DNA of 64,000 bases from Pseudomonas sp. BP8 (GCF_017875955.1 NZ_JAGINK010000001.1:4618501-4682500); one strand, 5' to 3'; positions 35,416-44,360 are shown, counted from the stretch's first letter. Program-made: numbers and translations. The notes: generated by a model not told the origin, from the letters alone.

Positions 35416-37656
35416 TCAGAAGGAAATGTTCAGCGACGCAAACAGCGCACGCCCCGGCTGGTTATAGGTATTGGCGCCCGAGCTGCTGGCATTGCCGCCG
35501 CGCAGGATCTGCTTGTCGAACACGTTGTTCACGCCCACCCGCACGTCATAGTGCTCGTTGAACTTGTAACCGGTGCTCACATCCACCAGGCCATAGGCTT
35601 CAACGTCCTGCTGCGCCTCGACGTCGTAGTCCTGCTGGGTGCGGTAGTTGTAGCTCGGCGACTTCTGTTTACCGAAGTAGGTCCCGGCCAGCTGGAACGA
35701 CAGCTTGTCCGTCGCGCGCCAATCGAGCGTGGTGTTGACGGTGTACTCAGGGATCACCGACAGCGGTTCGCCAGTCTCGCGGTTGTCGTTATCAAGCATC
35801 CAGGTCAGGTTGGTGTTCCAGTCCAGAGTCGGCGTCAGCTCGATGAAGAAGTTGCCTTCGATGCCTTCGACTCGCGCCTCACCGGCGTTTTCCCACTGGG
35901 TCACGCGGCTGCCGCTGTTGATCGCATACAGCACATCGGTGCCACCGATGATCTTGTTCTGGTAATCGTTGCGGAAGTAGGTCGCGCTGGTACGCCAGGT
36001 GCCACGGTCGTACAGCAGGCCGATTTCCTTGTTGACGCTGATTTCCGGCTCAAGATCGCTGTTGCCCTGCAGGTAGCAGCCACCGGCGTTGGTCTGCTCC
36101 ACGCTGCAGCCGTTGCCGCGGCTGTACAGCAAGTAGTTGGAGTTGTACTGGTACAGGTTCGGTGTCTTGTAGGCGCGGGCGATGCCGCCCTTGACGGTCA
36201 GTGCCTCGGTCAGCTTGTGCGACAGGTTCAGGCTCGGGCTGAGGTTGTCGCCGAACGCCTCGTGGTGGTCCAGGCGCAAGCCTGGGGTGATGGTGGTATC
36301 GCCGACGATGATGTTGTCTTCGACAAACAATGCATAGCTCTTGGCGGTCATCTTCGAGTTGCTGCGATCAAAGCCATTGATCACGCTGTTGCCGGTGCCG
36401 CTCGGGTCGAAGCTCTGCGGCCGGAACGAGCCCTGGTCGTTGAGGGTTTCGTAGAGGTACTCGCCGCCCAGGGTCAGCACGTGCTCGGTGCTGCCCAGGG
36501 CGAACGGCAGGTTCACTTCACTGTTCAGGCGGGTATTGCGCAGCCGCGACATGGCCGCGCCGCTGTCGTTGATCGCGCCTTCCGGGCCGCCGGCCAGGCC
36601 TTCGTTGAGGCGCCAGTTGCGCACGTACTCATAGGCCAGCACGGTCCTGCTGCTGCCCCAGCTGAAGTCGCCCAGGTGGGTCAGGTCGTAGGTGCTGCGC
36701 TGCATCACGTTGGTCTCATGGCCATACAGGCTGGAGATCAGGTCAAGGTTGCCGCCACCGTTGCTGTTCATCGTGTCGCCGGTGTAGATGTTGCCCTGGC
36801 GGCTGTAGCCAGCGCTCATTTCCAGGCGATGCTCATCGTTGAGCTTCCAGCTCAGCAGGCCGTTGATGTCCTTGTTGCGCACGCCCTCACGGCCGGCCAC
36901 CAGGGCGCTGTTGGCGTGGTCGGCGTTGATGTCGAGGTCGTCGGCATCGGTCTTGGCCAGCCCCCCGAAGAGGCGGAAGCCAAGGTTTTCGGTGAGGCCG
37001 CCGCTGAGGTTGAAGTTGGTCCGGCGGCTGACGCCCTCGGCGCTGTCTTCAGGCATCTGCGTGTACAGGTTGATGTTGCCCTTGAGCTCGTCGGTCGGGC
37101 GTTTGGTGATGATATTGACCACCCCGCCCATTGCACCCGAGCCATAGCGTGCAGCTGCTGGGCCGCGCAGGATTTCGATGCGTTCGACCGCCTCGGCCGG
37201 CACCCAGTTGGTTTCACCGCGGGTATCACGGTCGCCGTTCCAGCCGTAGCGCACCGCGTTACGGGCGTTGGATGGCTTGCCATCGATGAGGATCAGGGTG
37301 TTTTCCGGGCCCATGCCGCGCAGGTCGATCTGGCGGTTGTTGCCGCGTGCACCGCTGGCGCTGTTGCCGGTCAGGTTGACGCCGGGCTCGCGGCGGATGA
37401 TATCGGACAGGTCGTTAGCGGGTGGATGGCGCTTGATGTCGTCTGCAGTAATGATCGAAGAACCTAGCGCTTGGCGTGCTTCGCGCTCGGCGGTGACCAG
37501 GGTGTCTTGAATCACCAGCGTCTGGCTGTCGAGCGGGACCTCCAGCACCTCAGCGTTTTGCTGCTCCTGCGCTTGCACTGCGGTCACCACCAGGGCCGGT
37601 GACGACAACGCAATGAAGGCCAGGGCAAGGCCGTTGGGTGAGGTTCTGGATTGCAT
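35416..37656 (-). CDS. TonB-dependent ferric siderophore receptor (FepA/PfeA type)
   Basis: A 746-residue outer-membrane receptor. A signal peptide ends near VQAQE. The TonB box region is QTLVIQDTLVTAE. The plug domain has IDLRGMGPENTLILIDGKP and ILRGPAAARYGSGAMGGVVNIITK, the FepA-like form. The barrel ends with the aromatic ALFASLNISF. FepA-type receptors take up ferric enterobactin and similar catecholates. No two-component system like PfeRS is nearby. ATG at 37656 follows AGGAG by eight bases; the frame upstream to 37755 is not used. Confidence 0.93.
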   Translation of the reverse strand: MQSRTSPNGLALAFIALSSPALVVTAVQAQEQQNAEVLEVPLDSQTLVIQDTLVTAEREARQALGSSIITADDIKRHPPANDLSDIIRREPGVNLTGNSASGARGNNRQIDLRGMGPENTLILIDGKPSNARNAVRYGWNGDRDTRGETNWVPAEAVERIEILRGPAAARYGSGAMGGVVNIITKRPTDELKGNINLYTQMPEDSAEGVSRRTNFNLSGGLTENLGFRLFGGLAKTDADDLDINADHANSALVAGREGVRNKDINGLLSWKLNDEHRLEMSAGYSRQGNIYTGDTMNSNGGGNLDLISSLYGHETNVMQRSTYDLTHLGDFSWGSSRTVLAYEYVRNWRLNEGLAGGPEGAINDSGAAMSRLRNTRLNSEVNLPFALGSTEHVLTLGGEYLYETLNDQGSFRPQSFDPSGTGNSVINGFDRSNSKMTAKSYALFVEDNIIVGDTTITPGLRLDHHEAFGDNLSPSLNLSHKLTEALTVKGGIARAYKTPNLYQYNSNYLLYSRGNGCSVEQTNAGGCYLQGNSDLEPEISVNKEIGLLYDRGTWRTSATYFRNDYQNKIIGGTDVLYAINSGSRVTQWENAGEARVEGIEGNFFIELTPTLDWNTNLTWMLDNDNRETGEPLSVIPEYTVNTTLDWRATDKLSFQLAGTYFGKQKSPSYNYRTQQDYDVEAQQDVEAYGLVDVSTGYKFNEHYDVRVGVNNVFDKQILRGGNASSSGANTYNQPGRALFASLNISF

Positions 37657-37768
37657 CGAGACATCTCCTGATTCGTGGACAAAGCGCCAAAACCCCGACC
37701 AGAAAACCGAAGAGTCCACACCCTTCGGCCTCTCAAGCGATACTTGGGGGGCCAATAGGGATGGTGAA

Positions 37769-37787
37769 TATAATGATTCGCAAATAG
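37769..37787 (-). promoter_or_regulatory. Weak candidate Fur box
   Basis: On the minus strand the 19-mer CTATTTGCGAATCATTATA agrees with the Fur consensus at about 11 of 19 positions, nearly all in the half AATCATTAT. It lies about 110 bases upstream of the receptor start, in the gap shared with the ArsB-type gene. Confidence 0.35.
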
Positions 37788-37918
37788 GTTTAAATCTTAT
37801 TTACGAAATTTACAGATTTTGCCGGGAACTTTGCCACGGATCTGCTAGCTCTCAGGAAGCAGCCCGGAGACACACGCAGCCGCGCCGCCCCGATCCTCCC
37901 TTCCTCGCGAGCTCCAAC

Positions 37919-39202
37919 ATGCTGATTGCCGCCGCTGTCTTCGTCTTCACGCTGGTGCTGGTCATCTGGCAGCCCAAAGGCCTTGGGGTCGGCTGGAGCG
38001 CCAGTATTGGCGCCCTGCTCGCCTTGCTGGTCGGCGCGGTGTCACTGCACGACATCCCCGCCGTGTGGGCGATCATCTGGAACGCCACGGCGACTTTCAT
38101 CGCCATCATCATCGTCAGCCTGCTGCTGGACGAGGCCGGTTTCTTCGAATGGGCCGCGCTGCACGTGGCGCGCTGGGCACGCGGTGATGGCCGCCGGCTG
38201 TTCGCCTTCATCGTGCTGCTGGGTGCGGCGGTGTCGGCATTGTTCGCCAATGACGGCGCGGCGTTGATCCTCACCCCGATCGTCATGTCGATGCTGGTGG
38301 CCTTGCGCTTCTCGCCTGCGGCGACGCTGGCCTTTGTCATGGCCGCCGGTTTCATCGCCGACACCGCCAGCCTGCCGCTGGTGGTGTCGAACCTGGTCAA
38401 CATCGTTTCGGCAGACTATTTCGCTATCGGTTTCAATCAGTACGCGCGGGTCATGCTGCCGGTCAACCTGGCTGCCGTGGCCGCCACCCTGTTGGTGCTC
38501 CTGCTGTACTTTCGTCGGGACATTCCGGCGCGCTATGCGCTGGACGAACTCAAGCAACCGGCCTTGGCCATCCGTGACCGAGCGACCTTCCGGGTTGGCT
38601 GGGTGGTGCTGGTCGGCTTGCTGGCCGGGCTGTTCATCCTTGAACCCTTGGGCATCCCGGTCAGCGTGGTGGCGGCGGTGTGCGCTGCAGTGCTGTTCGC
38701 GGTGGCCGCCCGCGGCCACGTGATCTCGACCCGGCGCGTGCTGCGCGAGGCGCCGTGGCAGATTGTGCTGTTCTCGCTGGGCATGTACCTGGTGGTCTAC
38801 GGCTTGCGCAATGCCGGCCTGACCGACGCACTGGCCGCCGTGCTCGACTGGCTGGCTGGGCAGGGCCTGTGGGCTGCGACCCTGGGCACCGGGCTGATCG
38901 CGGCACTGCTGTCGTCGGTCATGAACAACCTGCCCAGCGTGCTGATCGGCGCCCTGTCGATCCATGCCAGCGAAGCCCAGGGGGTGGTCCGTGAGGCGAT
39001 GATCTACGCCAACGTCATCGGCTGCGACCTGGGGCCGAAGATCACCCCCATTGGCAGCCTGGCGACCCTGCTCTGGCTGCATGTGCTGGCACGCAAGGGT
39101 GTGCGCATCACCTGGGGTTACTACTTCAAGGTCGGCATCCTGCTGACCTTGCCGGTGTTGCTGGTCACTCTTTCGGCGCTGGCTTTGCGCCTGAGCATTT
39201 GA
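37919..39202 (+). CDS. ArsB-type arsenite efflux permease
   Basis: A 427-residue membrane protein with about twelve helices, of the ArsB/NhaD superfamily and of ArsB length. It has ArsB-like parts FANDGAALILTPI near residue 110, GFIADTASLPLVVSNLVNI near 145, VMNNLPSVL near 335 and GCDLGPKITPIGSLATLLW near 370. It should exchange arsenite or antimonite for protons. arsR, arsC and arsH are absent from both sides, so control and arsenate reduction are not local. A longer reading frame upstream (from 37613) is not supported. Confidence 0.88.
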   Translation: MLIAAAVFVFTLVLVIWQPKGLGVGWSASIGALLALLVGAVSLHDIPAVWAIIWNATATFIAIIIVSLLLDEAGFFEWAALHVARWARGDGRRLFAFIVLLGAAVSALFANDGAALILTPIVMSMLVALRFSPAATLAFVMAAGFIADTASLPLVVSNLVNIVSADYFAIGFNQYARVMLPVNLAAVAATLLVLLLYFRRDIPARYALDELKQPALAIRDRATFRVGWVVLVGLLAGLFILEPLGIPVSVVAAVCAAVLFAVAARGHVISTRRVLREAPWQIVLFSLGMYLVVYGLRNAGLTDALAAVLDWLAGQGLWAATLGTGLIAALLSSVMNNLPSVLIGALSIHASEAQGVVREAMIYANVIGCDLGPKITPIGSLATLLWLHVLARKGVRITWGYYFKVGILLTLPVLLVTLSALALRLSI

Positions 39203-39260
39203 AACTTGCAGCCTCGAATGTGCTCCCTGCGCCCAAGGGTTGACAACCCTTCGAAACAAC

Positions 39261-40538
39261 CTACCCGACCTGCCACAGCCCAGAAACCTGCGTGGTAAAG
39301 CTGCTGCTCATCAACTCCCGGCGCATCCCCCACTCAGGCCCTACCGGCACTGCGCCCGAGCGCAGCGTGCCGCTCCCCCAGCGGGCATTGACGCCGTCGA
39401 TCACCTGCATCACTCGCTCGGCGTTAAGCGGCTGCGCGGCGGCGAACAAGTCATCGGTGTACTCGCCCCGCTGGCACAGGTCCATTAAAAGTACCTCGGC
39501 CTTGCTGTAGCGGAAACCCTCGCGAAACACCCGCTCCACCGCCTCGAGCGCCATGCGCGTCAACAGCCGCACGTCATCGGTGGGGTATGGCAACTGCACC
39601 ATCACGCCACTGGCGTACTTGGCCTCCTCCGGGTTGAACATGCCGGTGCGAATGCTTACGCGCAGCTTGCGCGCCAACGACTGTTGCCCGCGCAGCTTCT
39701 CGCAGGCGCGCATGACGTAAGTAGCGACTGCCTCCTTGATGGGGGCCAGTTGCGTCACGCGCTGACCGAACATACGGCTGCAGCAGATTTCCTGGCGTGG
39801 GGGTTCTGCCGCTTCGAGCTCGAGGCAAGGCGTGCCGGCCAGCTCGCGGACGGTCTTTTCGATGACCACGCTGAACTGCTTGCGCAGGCTCCACGGTTCG
39901 GCCTGGGCCAAGTCCCAGGCGGTACGGATATCCAGGCCGCGCAGGTGCGCAGCCATGCGCGGGCCGATGCCCCAGACCTCGGACGCCGCGCATTTCTTCA
40001 GCACCCACTCGCGCCGGGTGGCGTCACGCAGGTCGCAAACACCGCCAGTTTGCACGGCCCAGCGTTTGGCTGCGTGGTTGGCCAGCTTGGCCAGGGTCTT
40101 GTTGCCGGCAATGCCCACCCCCACCGGAATACCAGTGTGCCTGAGTACCCGATCTCGAATGTCACGGCCCAGGCTGTCGAGATCACCCGGCATGCCGCTG
40201 AGGTCGGCGAACGCTTCATCAATCGAATACACCTCCAGCGCCGGCACCATGCCCTCGATCACGGTCATCACCCGCTGGCTCATGTCGCCATACAGAGCGT
40301 AGTTGGACGAGAACGCCACCACGCCGTGGCGGCGCAGCACGTCTTTGACCTGAAAATACGGCTGGCCCATCTTCACCCACTGCTTGGCCTCGGCACTGCG
40401 GGCGATGACGCAGCCATCGTTATTGCTGAGGACGACGATCGGTGTGCGCAACAGGTCGGGACGAAACACCCGCTCGCAGCTGGCGTAGAAGCTGTTGCAG
40501 TCGATCAGGGCGAAAACGGGATCAGGGGTTCGAGACAT
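39261..40538 (-). CDS. umuC: DNA polymerase V catalytic subunit UmuC
   Basis: A 425-residue Y-family translesion polymerase. The palm motifs are ALIDCNSFYASCERVF (residues 11-26), with the metal aspartate D13, and VYSIDEAFADLSG near 103. The thumb helix-hairpin-helix has WGIGPRMAAHLRGL, and the little finger and C-terminal UmuC tail follow. It is intact and of full length. It has its own LexA box ending 17 bases before the ATG, and it is separated from umuD by a chemoreceptor gene on the other strand, so it is not in the usual umuDC operon. Confidence 0.95.
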   Translation of the reverse strand: MSRTPDPVFALIDCNSFYASCERVFRPDLLRTPIVVLSNNDGCVIARSAEAKQWVKMGQPYFQVKDVLRRHGVVAFSSNYALYGDMSQRVMTVIEGMVPALEVYSIDEAFADLSGMPGDLDSLGRDIRDRVLRHTGIPVGVGIAGNKTLAKLANHAAKRWAVQTGGVCDLRDATRREWVLKKCAASEVWGIGPRMAAHLRGLDIRTAWDLAQAEPWSLRKQFSVVIEKTVRELAGTPCLELEAAEPPRQEICCSRMFGQRVTQLAPIKEAVATYVMRACEKLRGQQSLARKLRVSIRTGMFNPEEAKYASGVMVQLPYPTDDVRLLTRMALEAVERVFREGFRYSKAEVLLMDLCQRGEYTDDLFAAAQPLNAERVMQVIDGVNARWGSGTLRSGAVPVGPEWGMRRELMSSSFTTQVSGLWQVG

Positions 40539-40555
40539 GGCCGCACATCGATTAA

Positions 40556-40571
40556 CTGTATATGCATACAG
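40556..40571 (-). promoter_or_regulatory. LexA (SOS) box of umuC
   Basis: CTGTATATGCATACAG, a 16-base palindrome that fits the CTG-N10-CAG consensus with the preferred TA-rich centre. It lies immediately upstream of umuC. Confidence 0.92.
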
Positions 40572-40765
40572 TAAACAGGTCGTACGCTATCCGGTCAATG
40601 CACCAGCGACCATCGGCCAAGAGCTGACTTGTGAATCAACAACAATCCAATAATTTTTTGTACACGAAATAACCATTAAAGATTTATCTCCGACCCGCCG
40701 AAACAACATAGATAGCAAGTTGCCATTGCCGTAGCGGGTCGGCCATTTGCCTCTTTCGGACAGGG

Positions 40766-42718
40766 ATGAGCGTGACGATGAAAATAAAAAACAAATTGAT
40801 ACTGGCCTTCGTCCTCGTGGCATTTATCCCGGTAAGCCTGGTTGGCGTGATATCGGTATTGAATATCCGCGCCGATGCCGTCGACCAGTTTGTGGATGGC
40901 AGTACCCGGGAAATCCGCCAGATAGACGGCAATATGCGGCAGTTCTTTGATGGCACTTCGCAGAACGTCGATCAAATGTCCGCCGATCCTGTATACAACT
41001 CAGTTAAAACATTAAAACACTACTTAAGTACCGATGCTGCCAGTCAGCCCATGCCGGCCGCCGCGCAACAGGTGATTGATGCGTTCGCTCGATATGGCGC
41101 GACGCATCCAGCGGCGGCGATCCTGTCGATTGGCCTTGAAGACGGCAGCTATGCAAAATGGCCAGACGACCCGCAACTGGCCAACTACGACCCGCGTTCG
41201 CGCCCGTGGTACAAAGCCGCCATGGCCAGCCCGGAGAAGACCGTGCGCACGGCGGCCTACTACTACGACAAGGATGACGTAGCCCTGGTCGGTACCGCCC
41301 GCGCGCTGCTCGATGAAACGGGCAAGGCCAGAGGTGTGTTCGTCGTCAGCGTGTCGCTGAAAAACCTCACTGAACTGATCAAGAGCATCAAGCTGGGCGA
41401 AAGTGGTTACGTGATGCTGGTCGAAGACGGCACCGTGCTGGTCGACCCGCGCGATGCCAGCCACAGCTTCAAGCAGCTCAAGGACCTCGGCGCGCCCTAT
41501 GCGCAACTGGCCGCCACCGCGCAGGGCTCGACCGAAGTGGAGATCGACGGGGTCAGCTACATGGCCAACGTGTGGACCTCGCCGGGCCTGGGCTGGCGCT
41601 TCATCGGCCTGATCGAGCAAAACGAGGTGATGGGCGCGGCCACCCGCATGACCTACCTCACCGCCATCATCGTCACCCTGCTGGCGATTGTCTTCGGCCT
41701 GGTTGCGGCAGCGTTTTCCAAGGTAATCGTCAAACCCATCGGCCAGGTCAGCACCGGCCTGCAGTCGATCGCCGAGGGCGAAGGCGATCTGCGCCGCGAC
41801 CTTGACGTACAGGGCAAGGATGAAACCGCCGAGCTGGCAGGTTGGTTCAACAAGTTCCTCGCCGCGATCCGCCAACTGATCCAGCGCATTGGCGCGGCCT
41901 CGAGCAATCTGCAGGATGCCTCGCGGGTCAACAGCGAAGTGGCCAGCAACATGAACGAAGCGGCCGGGCGCCAGCGTGAAGCGGTCGAACTGGTGTCGAC
42001 CGCGTTCAACGAGATGGTTGCGACTGCCAACGAAGTGGCCCGCTCCTGCAGCAGCGCAGCCGACGCAGCAGAAAACGGCCATCGCCGCGTGGCCGAGGGC
42101 AAGCAGCAGATCGAAGTGACCACCGACAACGTCAACCGCCTGGGCAGTCGCCTGAGCGAGTCGTCCCAGGCCATGGTTGAACTGGAACAGGGCAGCCGCA
42201 GCATCAACCAGATCCTGGGCACCATTCGCGCGATTGCCGAGCAGACCAACCTGCTGGCGCTGAACGCGGCGATCGAGGCGGCACGCGCGGGCGATCAAGG
42301 CCGAGGCTTTGCCGTGGTTGCCGATGAAGTGCGGGCGCTGGCCAAGCGCACCGCCGACTCGACCGGCGAGATCGATCAACTGCTCAACACCTTGGGCAGC
42401 AAGACCCAGGAGGTGTCGCAGAAGATGGAGAGCTGCTTAGACCTGTCGCGCGCCAGCGTGTCGTCGATCGAGAATGCCCGCGACAGCTTTGAAGGCATCC
42501 AGTTGTCGGTCAACGAGATCCGCGACCAGAACCTGCAGATCTCGGCGGCGGCGGAAGAGCAGCACAGCGTCGCTGAAGAGATCAACCGGCATATCCAGCA
42601 GATCTACGATGAGGCGCGCCTGGTCGAAGGGCTGGCGAATTCTGCGCAGGAAGATTCCGGGCGGCTGGCGCAATTGTCCCAGGAGCTGAATGGGCTGGTG
42701 GGGCGGTTCAAGTCCTGA
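40766..42718 (+). CDS. Methyl-accepting chemotaxis protein with dCache domain
   Basis: A 650-residue chemoreceptor with TM1 near 12-32, a double Cache periplasmic domain of about 245 residues with YDPRSRPWYKAA, TM2 near 290-312, HAMP, and the signalling tip AIAEQTNLLALNAAIEAARAG in shortened form IAEQTNLLALNAAIEAARA. ATG at 40766 or 40778 (MKIKNK) could be the start; the latter fits the family better, neither has a strong ribosome binding site. The first 250 bases are more A+T-rich than the rest. It lies between umuC and umuD. Confidence 0.9.
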   Translation: MSVTMKIKNKLILAFVLVAFIPVSLVGVISVLNIRADAVDQFVDGSTREIRQIDGNMRQFFDGTSQNVDQMSADPVYNSVKTLKHYLSTDAASQPMPAAAQQVIDAFARYGATHPAAAILSIGLEDGSYAKWPDDPQLANYDPRSRPWYKAAMASPEKTVRTAAYYYDKDDVALVGTARALLDETGKARGVFVVSVSLKNLTELIKSIKLGESGYVMLVEDGTVLVDPRDASHSFKQLKDLGAPYAQLAATAQGSTEVEIDGVSYMANVWTSPGLGWRFIGLIEQNEVMGAATRMTYLTAIIVTLLAIVFGLVAAAFSKVIVKPIGQVSTGLQSIAEGEGDLRRDLDVQGKDETAELAGWFNKFLAAIRQLIQRIGAASSNLQDASRVNSEVASNMNEAAGRQREAVELVSTAFNEMVATANEVARSCSSAADAAENGHRRVAEGKQQIEVTTDNVNRLGSRLSESSQAMVELEQGSRSINQILGTIRAIAEQTNLLALNAAIEAARAGDQGRGFAVVADEVRALAKRTADSTGEIDQLLNTLGSKTQEVSQKMESCLDLSRASVSSIENARDSFEGIQLSVNEIRDQNLQISAAAEEQHSVAEEINRHIQQIYDEARLVEGLANSAQEDSGRLAQLSQELNGLVGRFKS

Positions 42719-42734
42719 GGCGTGCCTGAACTGT

Positions 42735-42782
42735 CGCCGGGGGCGCTGTGCGCCCCATTCGCGACACAAGGCCGCTCCCACA
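42735..42782. repeat. Type 2 REP unit
   Basis: GGGGGCGCTGTGCGCCCC hairpin followed by ATTCGCGACACAAGGCCGCTC, a second REP class that also occurs near 55.2 kb. It is in the gap between the chemoreceptor and umuD stops. Confidence 0.8.
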
Positions 42783-42812
42783 GGGTGATCAGCAGGCAGC
42801 CGCTGCGCCGCC

Positions 42813-43244
42813 CTACCCTTTGGGGTCATGACTGCGCACGCTGAAGGTCACCACCCCCCAGATCAATAACTCGTCTCCCTCCATGATGTAACGTGGTGCG
42901 AACCGCGGGTTCTCCGAGCGCAATGCAACCTGCCGCCCTACCTTGTGCAGCCGCTTGCACAAGGGCTCGCCATTCACCGCGGCAATGACGATATGCCCGT
43001 GCTGGGCCTCGAGCGAGCGATCGACCAGCACCAGGTCACCGTCGAAGATCCCCGCGCCCTGCATGCTGTCGCCGTCTATCCTGACCAGATACATGTGCGG
43101 CGCGCGCAGATTGAACAGCTCATCCAGCGAGATAGGTTGTTCCATGTGGTCGGCCGCAGGCGACGGAAAGCCCGCCGGTACACGGAACAGATAACGCGGG
43201 AGCGCACTGCTCCCTGAAGCGATCGGACCGAGAATCGACGTCAT
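42813..43244 (-). CDS. umuD: SOS mutagenesis protein UmuD
   Basis: A 143-residue LexA-like autoprotease and polymerase V accessory subunit. The self-cleavage site is A24-G25 in RVPAGFPS, the catalytic serine is S60 in GDSMQGAG and the catalytic lysine is K97 in EPLCKRL, the same numbering as E. coli UmuD. ATG at 43244 gives MTSILGP; an earlier start at 43259 would overlap the LexA box region. Its LexA box lies 20 bases upstream. Confidence 0.95.
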   Translation of the reverse strand: MTSILGPIASGSSALPRYLFRVPAGFPSPAADHMEQPISLDELFNLRAPHMYLVRIDGDSMQGAGIFDGDLVLVDRSLEAQHGHIVIAAVNGEPLCKRLHKVGRQVALRSENPRFAPRYIMEGDELLIWGVVTFSVRSHDPKG

Positions 43245-43264
43245 GAGCCAGCCTTGCAATTAAA

Positions 43265-43280
43265 CTGTATGTATATACAG
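43265..43280. promoter_or_regulatory. LexA (SOS) box shared by umuD and the SRAP gene
   Basis: CTGTATGTATATACAG, a near-perfect SOS palindrome located in the 101-base gap between the divergent umuD (start 43244) and SRAP (start 43346) genes. It is well placed for umuD and may also control the SRAP gene. Confidence 0.92.
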
Positions 43281-43345
43281 TTAATCGGACGCCGGCCATG
43301 CGGTCAATTTCGGCGTAGAGAATTTCGACAAGTGGGAGACATGCA

Positions 43346-44053
43346 ATGTGCGGACGCTTCGTCCAGTACCAAGGCCTGGCCGACTACCTGCGTGAGCTGG
43401 ACGCCGAACAGGATGTGATCAGCGGCTACGACAACCTGCCGATCGGGCGCTACAACGTCGCGCCCGGCAGCCGCGTGCTGATCCTGCACAACGCCGAGAA
43501 CGGCCTGCGCATCGACCCCTGCCATTGGGGTTGGGCGCCATTCTGGGCGACCGGCAAACGCCCGGCACCGATCAATGCGCGGGTCGAGACAGTGACCACC
43601 GGCAAGTTTTTCCAGGCGCTGTGGCCGCAAGGACGCGCACTGGTAATGGCCGATGGCTGGTACGAGTGGGTCACGGACCCGCAAGAGCCCAAGCGCAAGC
43701 AGCCGTATTTCATTCGCCTGAAGAGCCAGGCACCGATGTTCATGGCGGCGTTGGCCCAGGTGAAACCGGCGCTGGAGCCGAACGAAGGCGATGGCTTTGT
43801 GATCATTACCGCGGCCAGCGACCAGGGGATGGTGGATATCCACGATCGCCGCCCCTTGGTGCTGGCGCCGGAGCACGCCCGCGCCTGGCTTGACCCGACC
43901 CTGCCGGCCGAGGCCGCCGAGCAACTGGCACGCGAGCAGTGCCTGCCGGTGGAGGCCTTCGAGTGGTTTGCGGTGAGCAAGGCGGTGGGCAATGTGCGTA
44001 ATGAAGGCGCGGAGCTGATTGTGCTGGAGGCCGCACAGGAGACGTTGTTTTGA
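43346..44053 (+). CDS. SOS response-associated peptidase (SRAP/YedK/HMCES)
   Basis: A 235-residue protein that forms a thiazolidine crosslink with abasic sites in single-stranded DNA. The catalytic cysteine is C2 (MCGRFVQ), exposed after removal of Met1. Other conserved parts are PRYNVAPG-like GRYNVAPGS, WGWAPFWA, INARVETV, CLVMADGWYEW-like LVMADGWYEW with the active glutamate, and DIHDRRPLVL with the histidine. It is divergent from umuD across one LexA box, which supports SOS control. Its end is close to a truncated fic on the other strand. Confidence 0.93.
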   Translation: MCGRFVQYQGLADYLRELDAEQDVISGYDNLPIGRYNVAPGSRVLILHNAENGLRIDPCHWGWAPFWATGKRPAPINARVETVTTGKFFQALWPQGRALVMADGWYEWVTDPQEPKRKQPYFIRLKSQAPMFMAALAQVKPALEPNEGDGFVIITAASDQGMVDIHDRRPLVLAPEHARAWLDPTLPAEAAEQLAREQCLPVEAFEWFAVSKAVGNVRNEGAELIVLEAAQETLF

Positions 44054-44081
44054 CCGGAAACGAGCAGATCAGAGTGAGGGG

Positions 44082-44192
44082 CGCTCTGGCTTCAAAAAGC
44101 TGTTCGTCGTTCTCGATACCCAGAAGATTCTTAAGGATAGAAGTGCCTGGATAACAGTAAGCGTCTTGTCCGACTCCATATTTATCCAACAA
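44082..44192 (-). pseudogene. Truncated fic (N-terminal remnant)
   Basis: Directly after the yhfG stop codon, in the same frame, about 36 codons read LDKYGVGQDAYCYPGTSILKNLLG (in two parts: LDKYGVGQDAYCYPGT and SILKNLLGIENDEQLFEA), the conserved beginning of bacterial Fic AMP-transferases. Similarity then stops; the frame runs antisense into the SRAP gene end. The catalytic HPFREGNGR motif is absent. The first codons are TTG TTG, with no ATG. The rest of fic has been deleted. Confidence 0.8.
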
Positions 44193-44360
44193 TCAGACCT
44201 TTTTGCGGTACGCCCGCAGAAGCGCTTCTCGGGATGGCAGCTCACGTTCAGCCGAGCCAGGCGTGACGTCATAGCCCTCAAGCCGCAAGCTGGCCACGTA
44301 ATTGGAGCGACGGGTCTTGGCGCAATAAGCTTTCTTGGCCTCCAAGCTGATCCCTTTCAC
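44193..44360 (-). CDS. yhfG: YhfG-type Fic antitoxin (FicA), orphaned
   Basis: A 55-residue protein (MKGISLEAKKAYCAKTRRSN at the start) with SNYVASLRLEGYDV. The stretch SLRLEG fits the class I antitoxin motif (S/T)xxxE(G/N), whose glutamate blocks ATP binding in the Fic partner. The start is GTG at 44360, nine bases after a strong AGGAGG; a reading to 44603 is not supported. It precedes the fic remnant, as yhfG precedes fic in E. coli. Confidence 0.85.
   Translation of the reverse strand: MKGISLEAKKAYCAKTRRSNYVASLRLEGYDVTPGSAERELPSREALLRAYRKKV

Noticed and set aside
35551..37467. 638-codon open frame opposite the TonB receptor
   Set aside because: Valine/alanine/glutamine-rich shadow; the receptor frame has all expected domains.
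37616..37918. Longer N-terminus of the ArsB-type protein from 37613
   Set aside because: It would overlap the receptor start and has no ribosome binding site; ArsB length fits the start at 37919.
39261..43244. umuC and umuD as prophage or plasmid remnants
   Set aside because: No phage, integrase or plasmid genes are nearby; both genes look native in composition.
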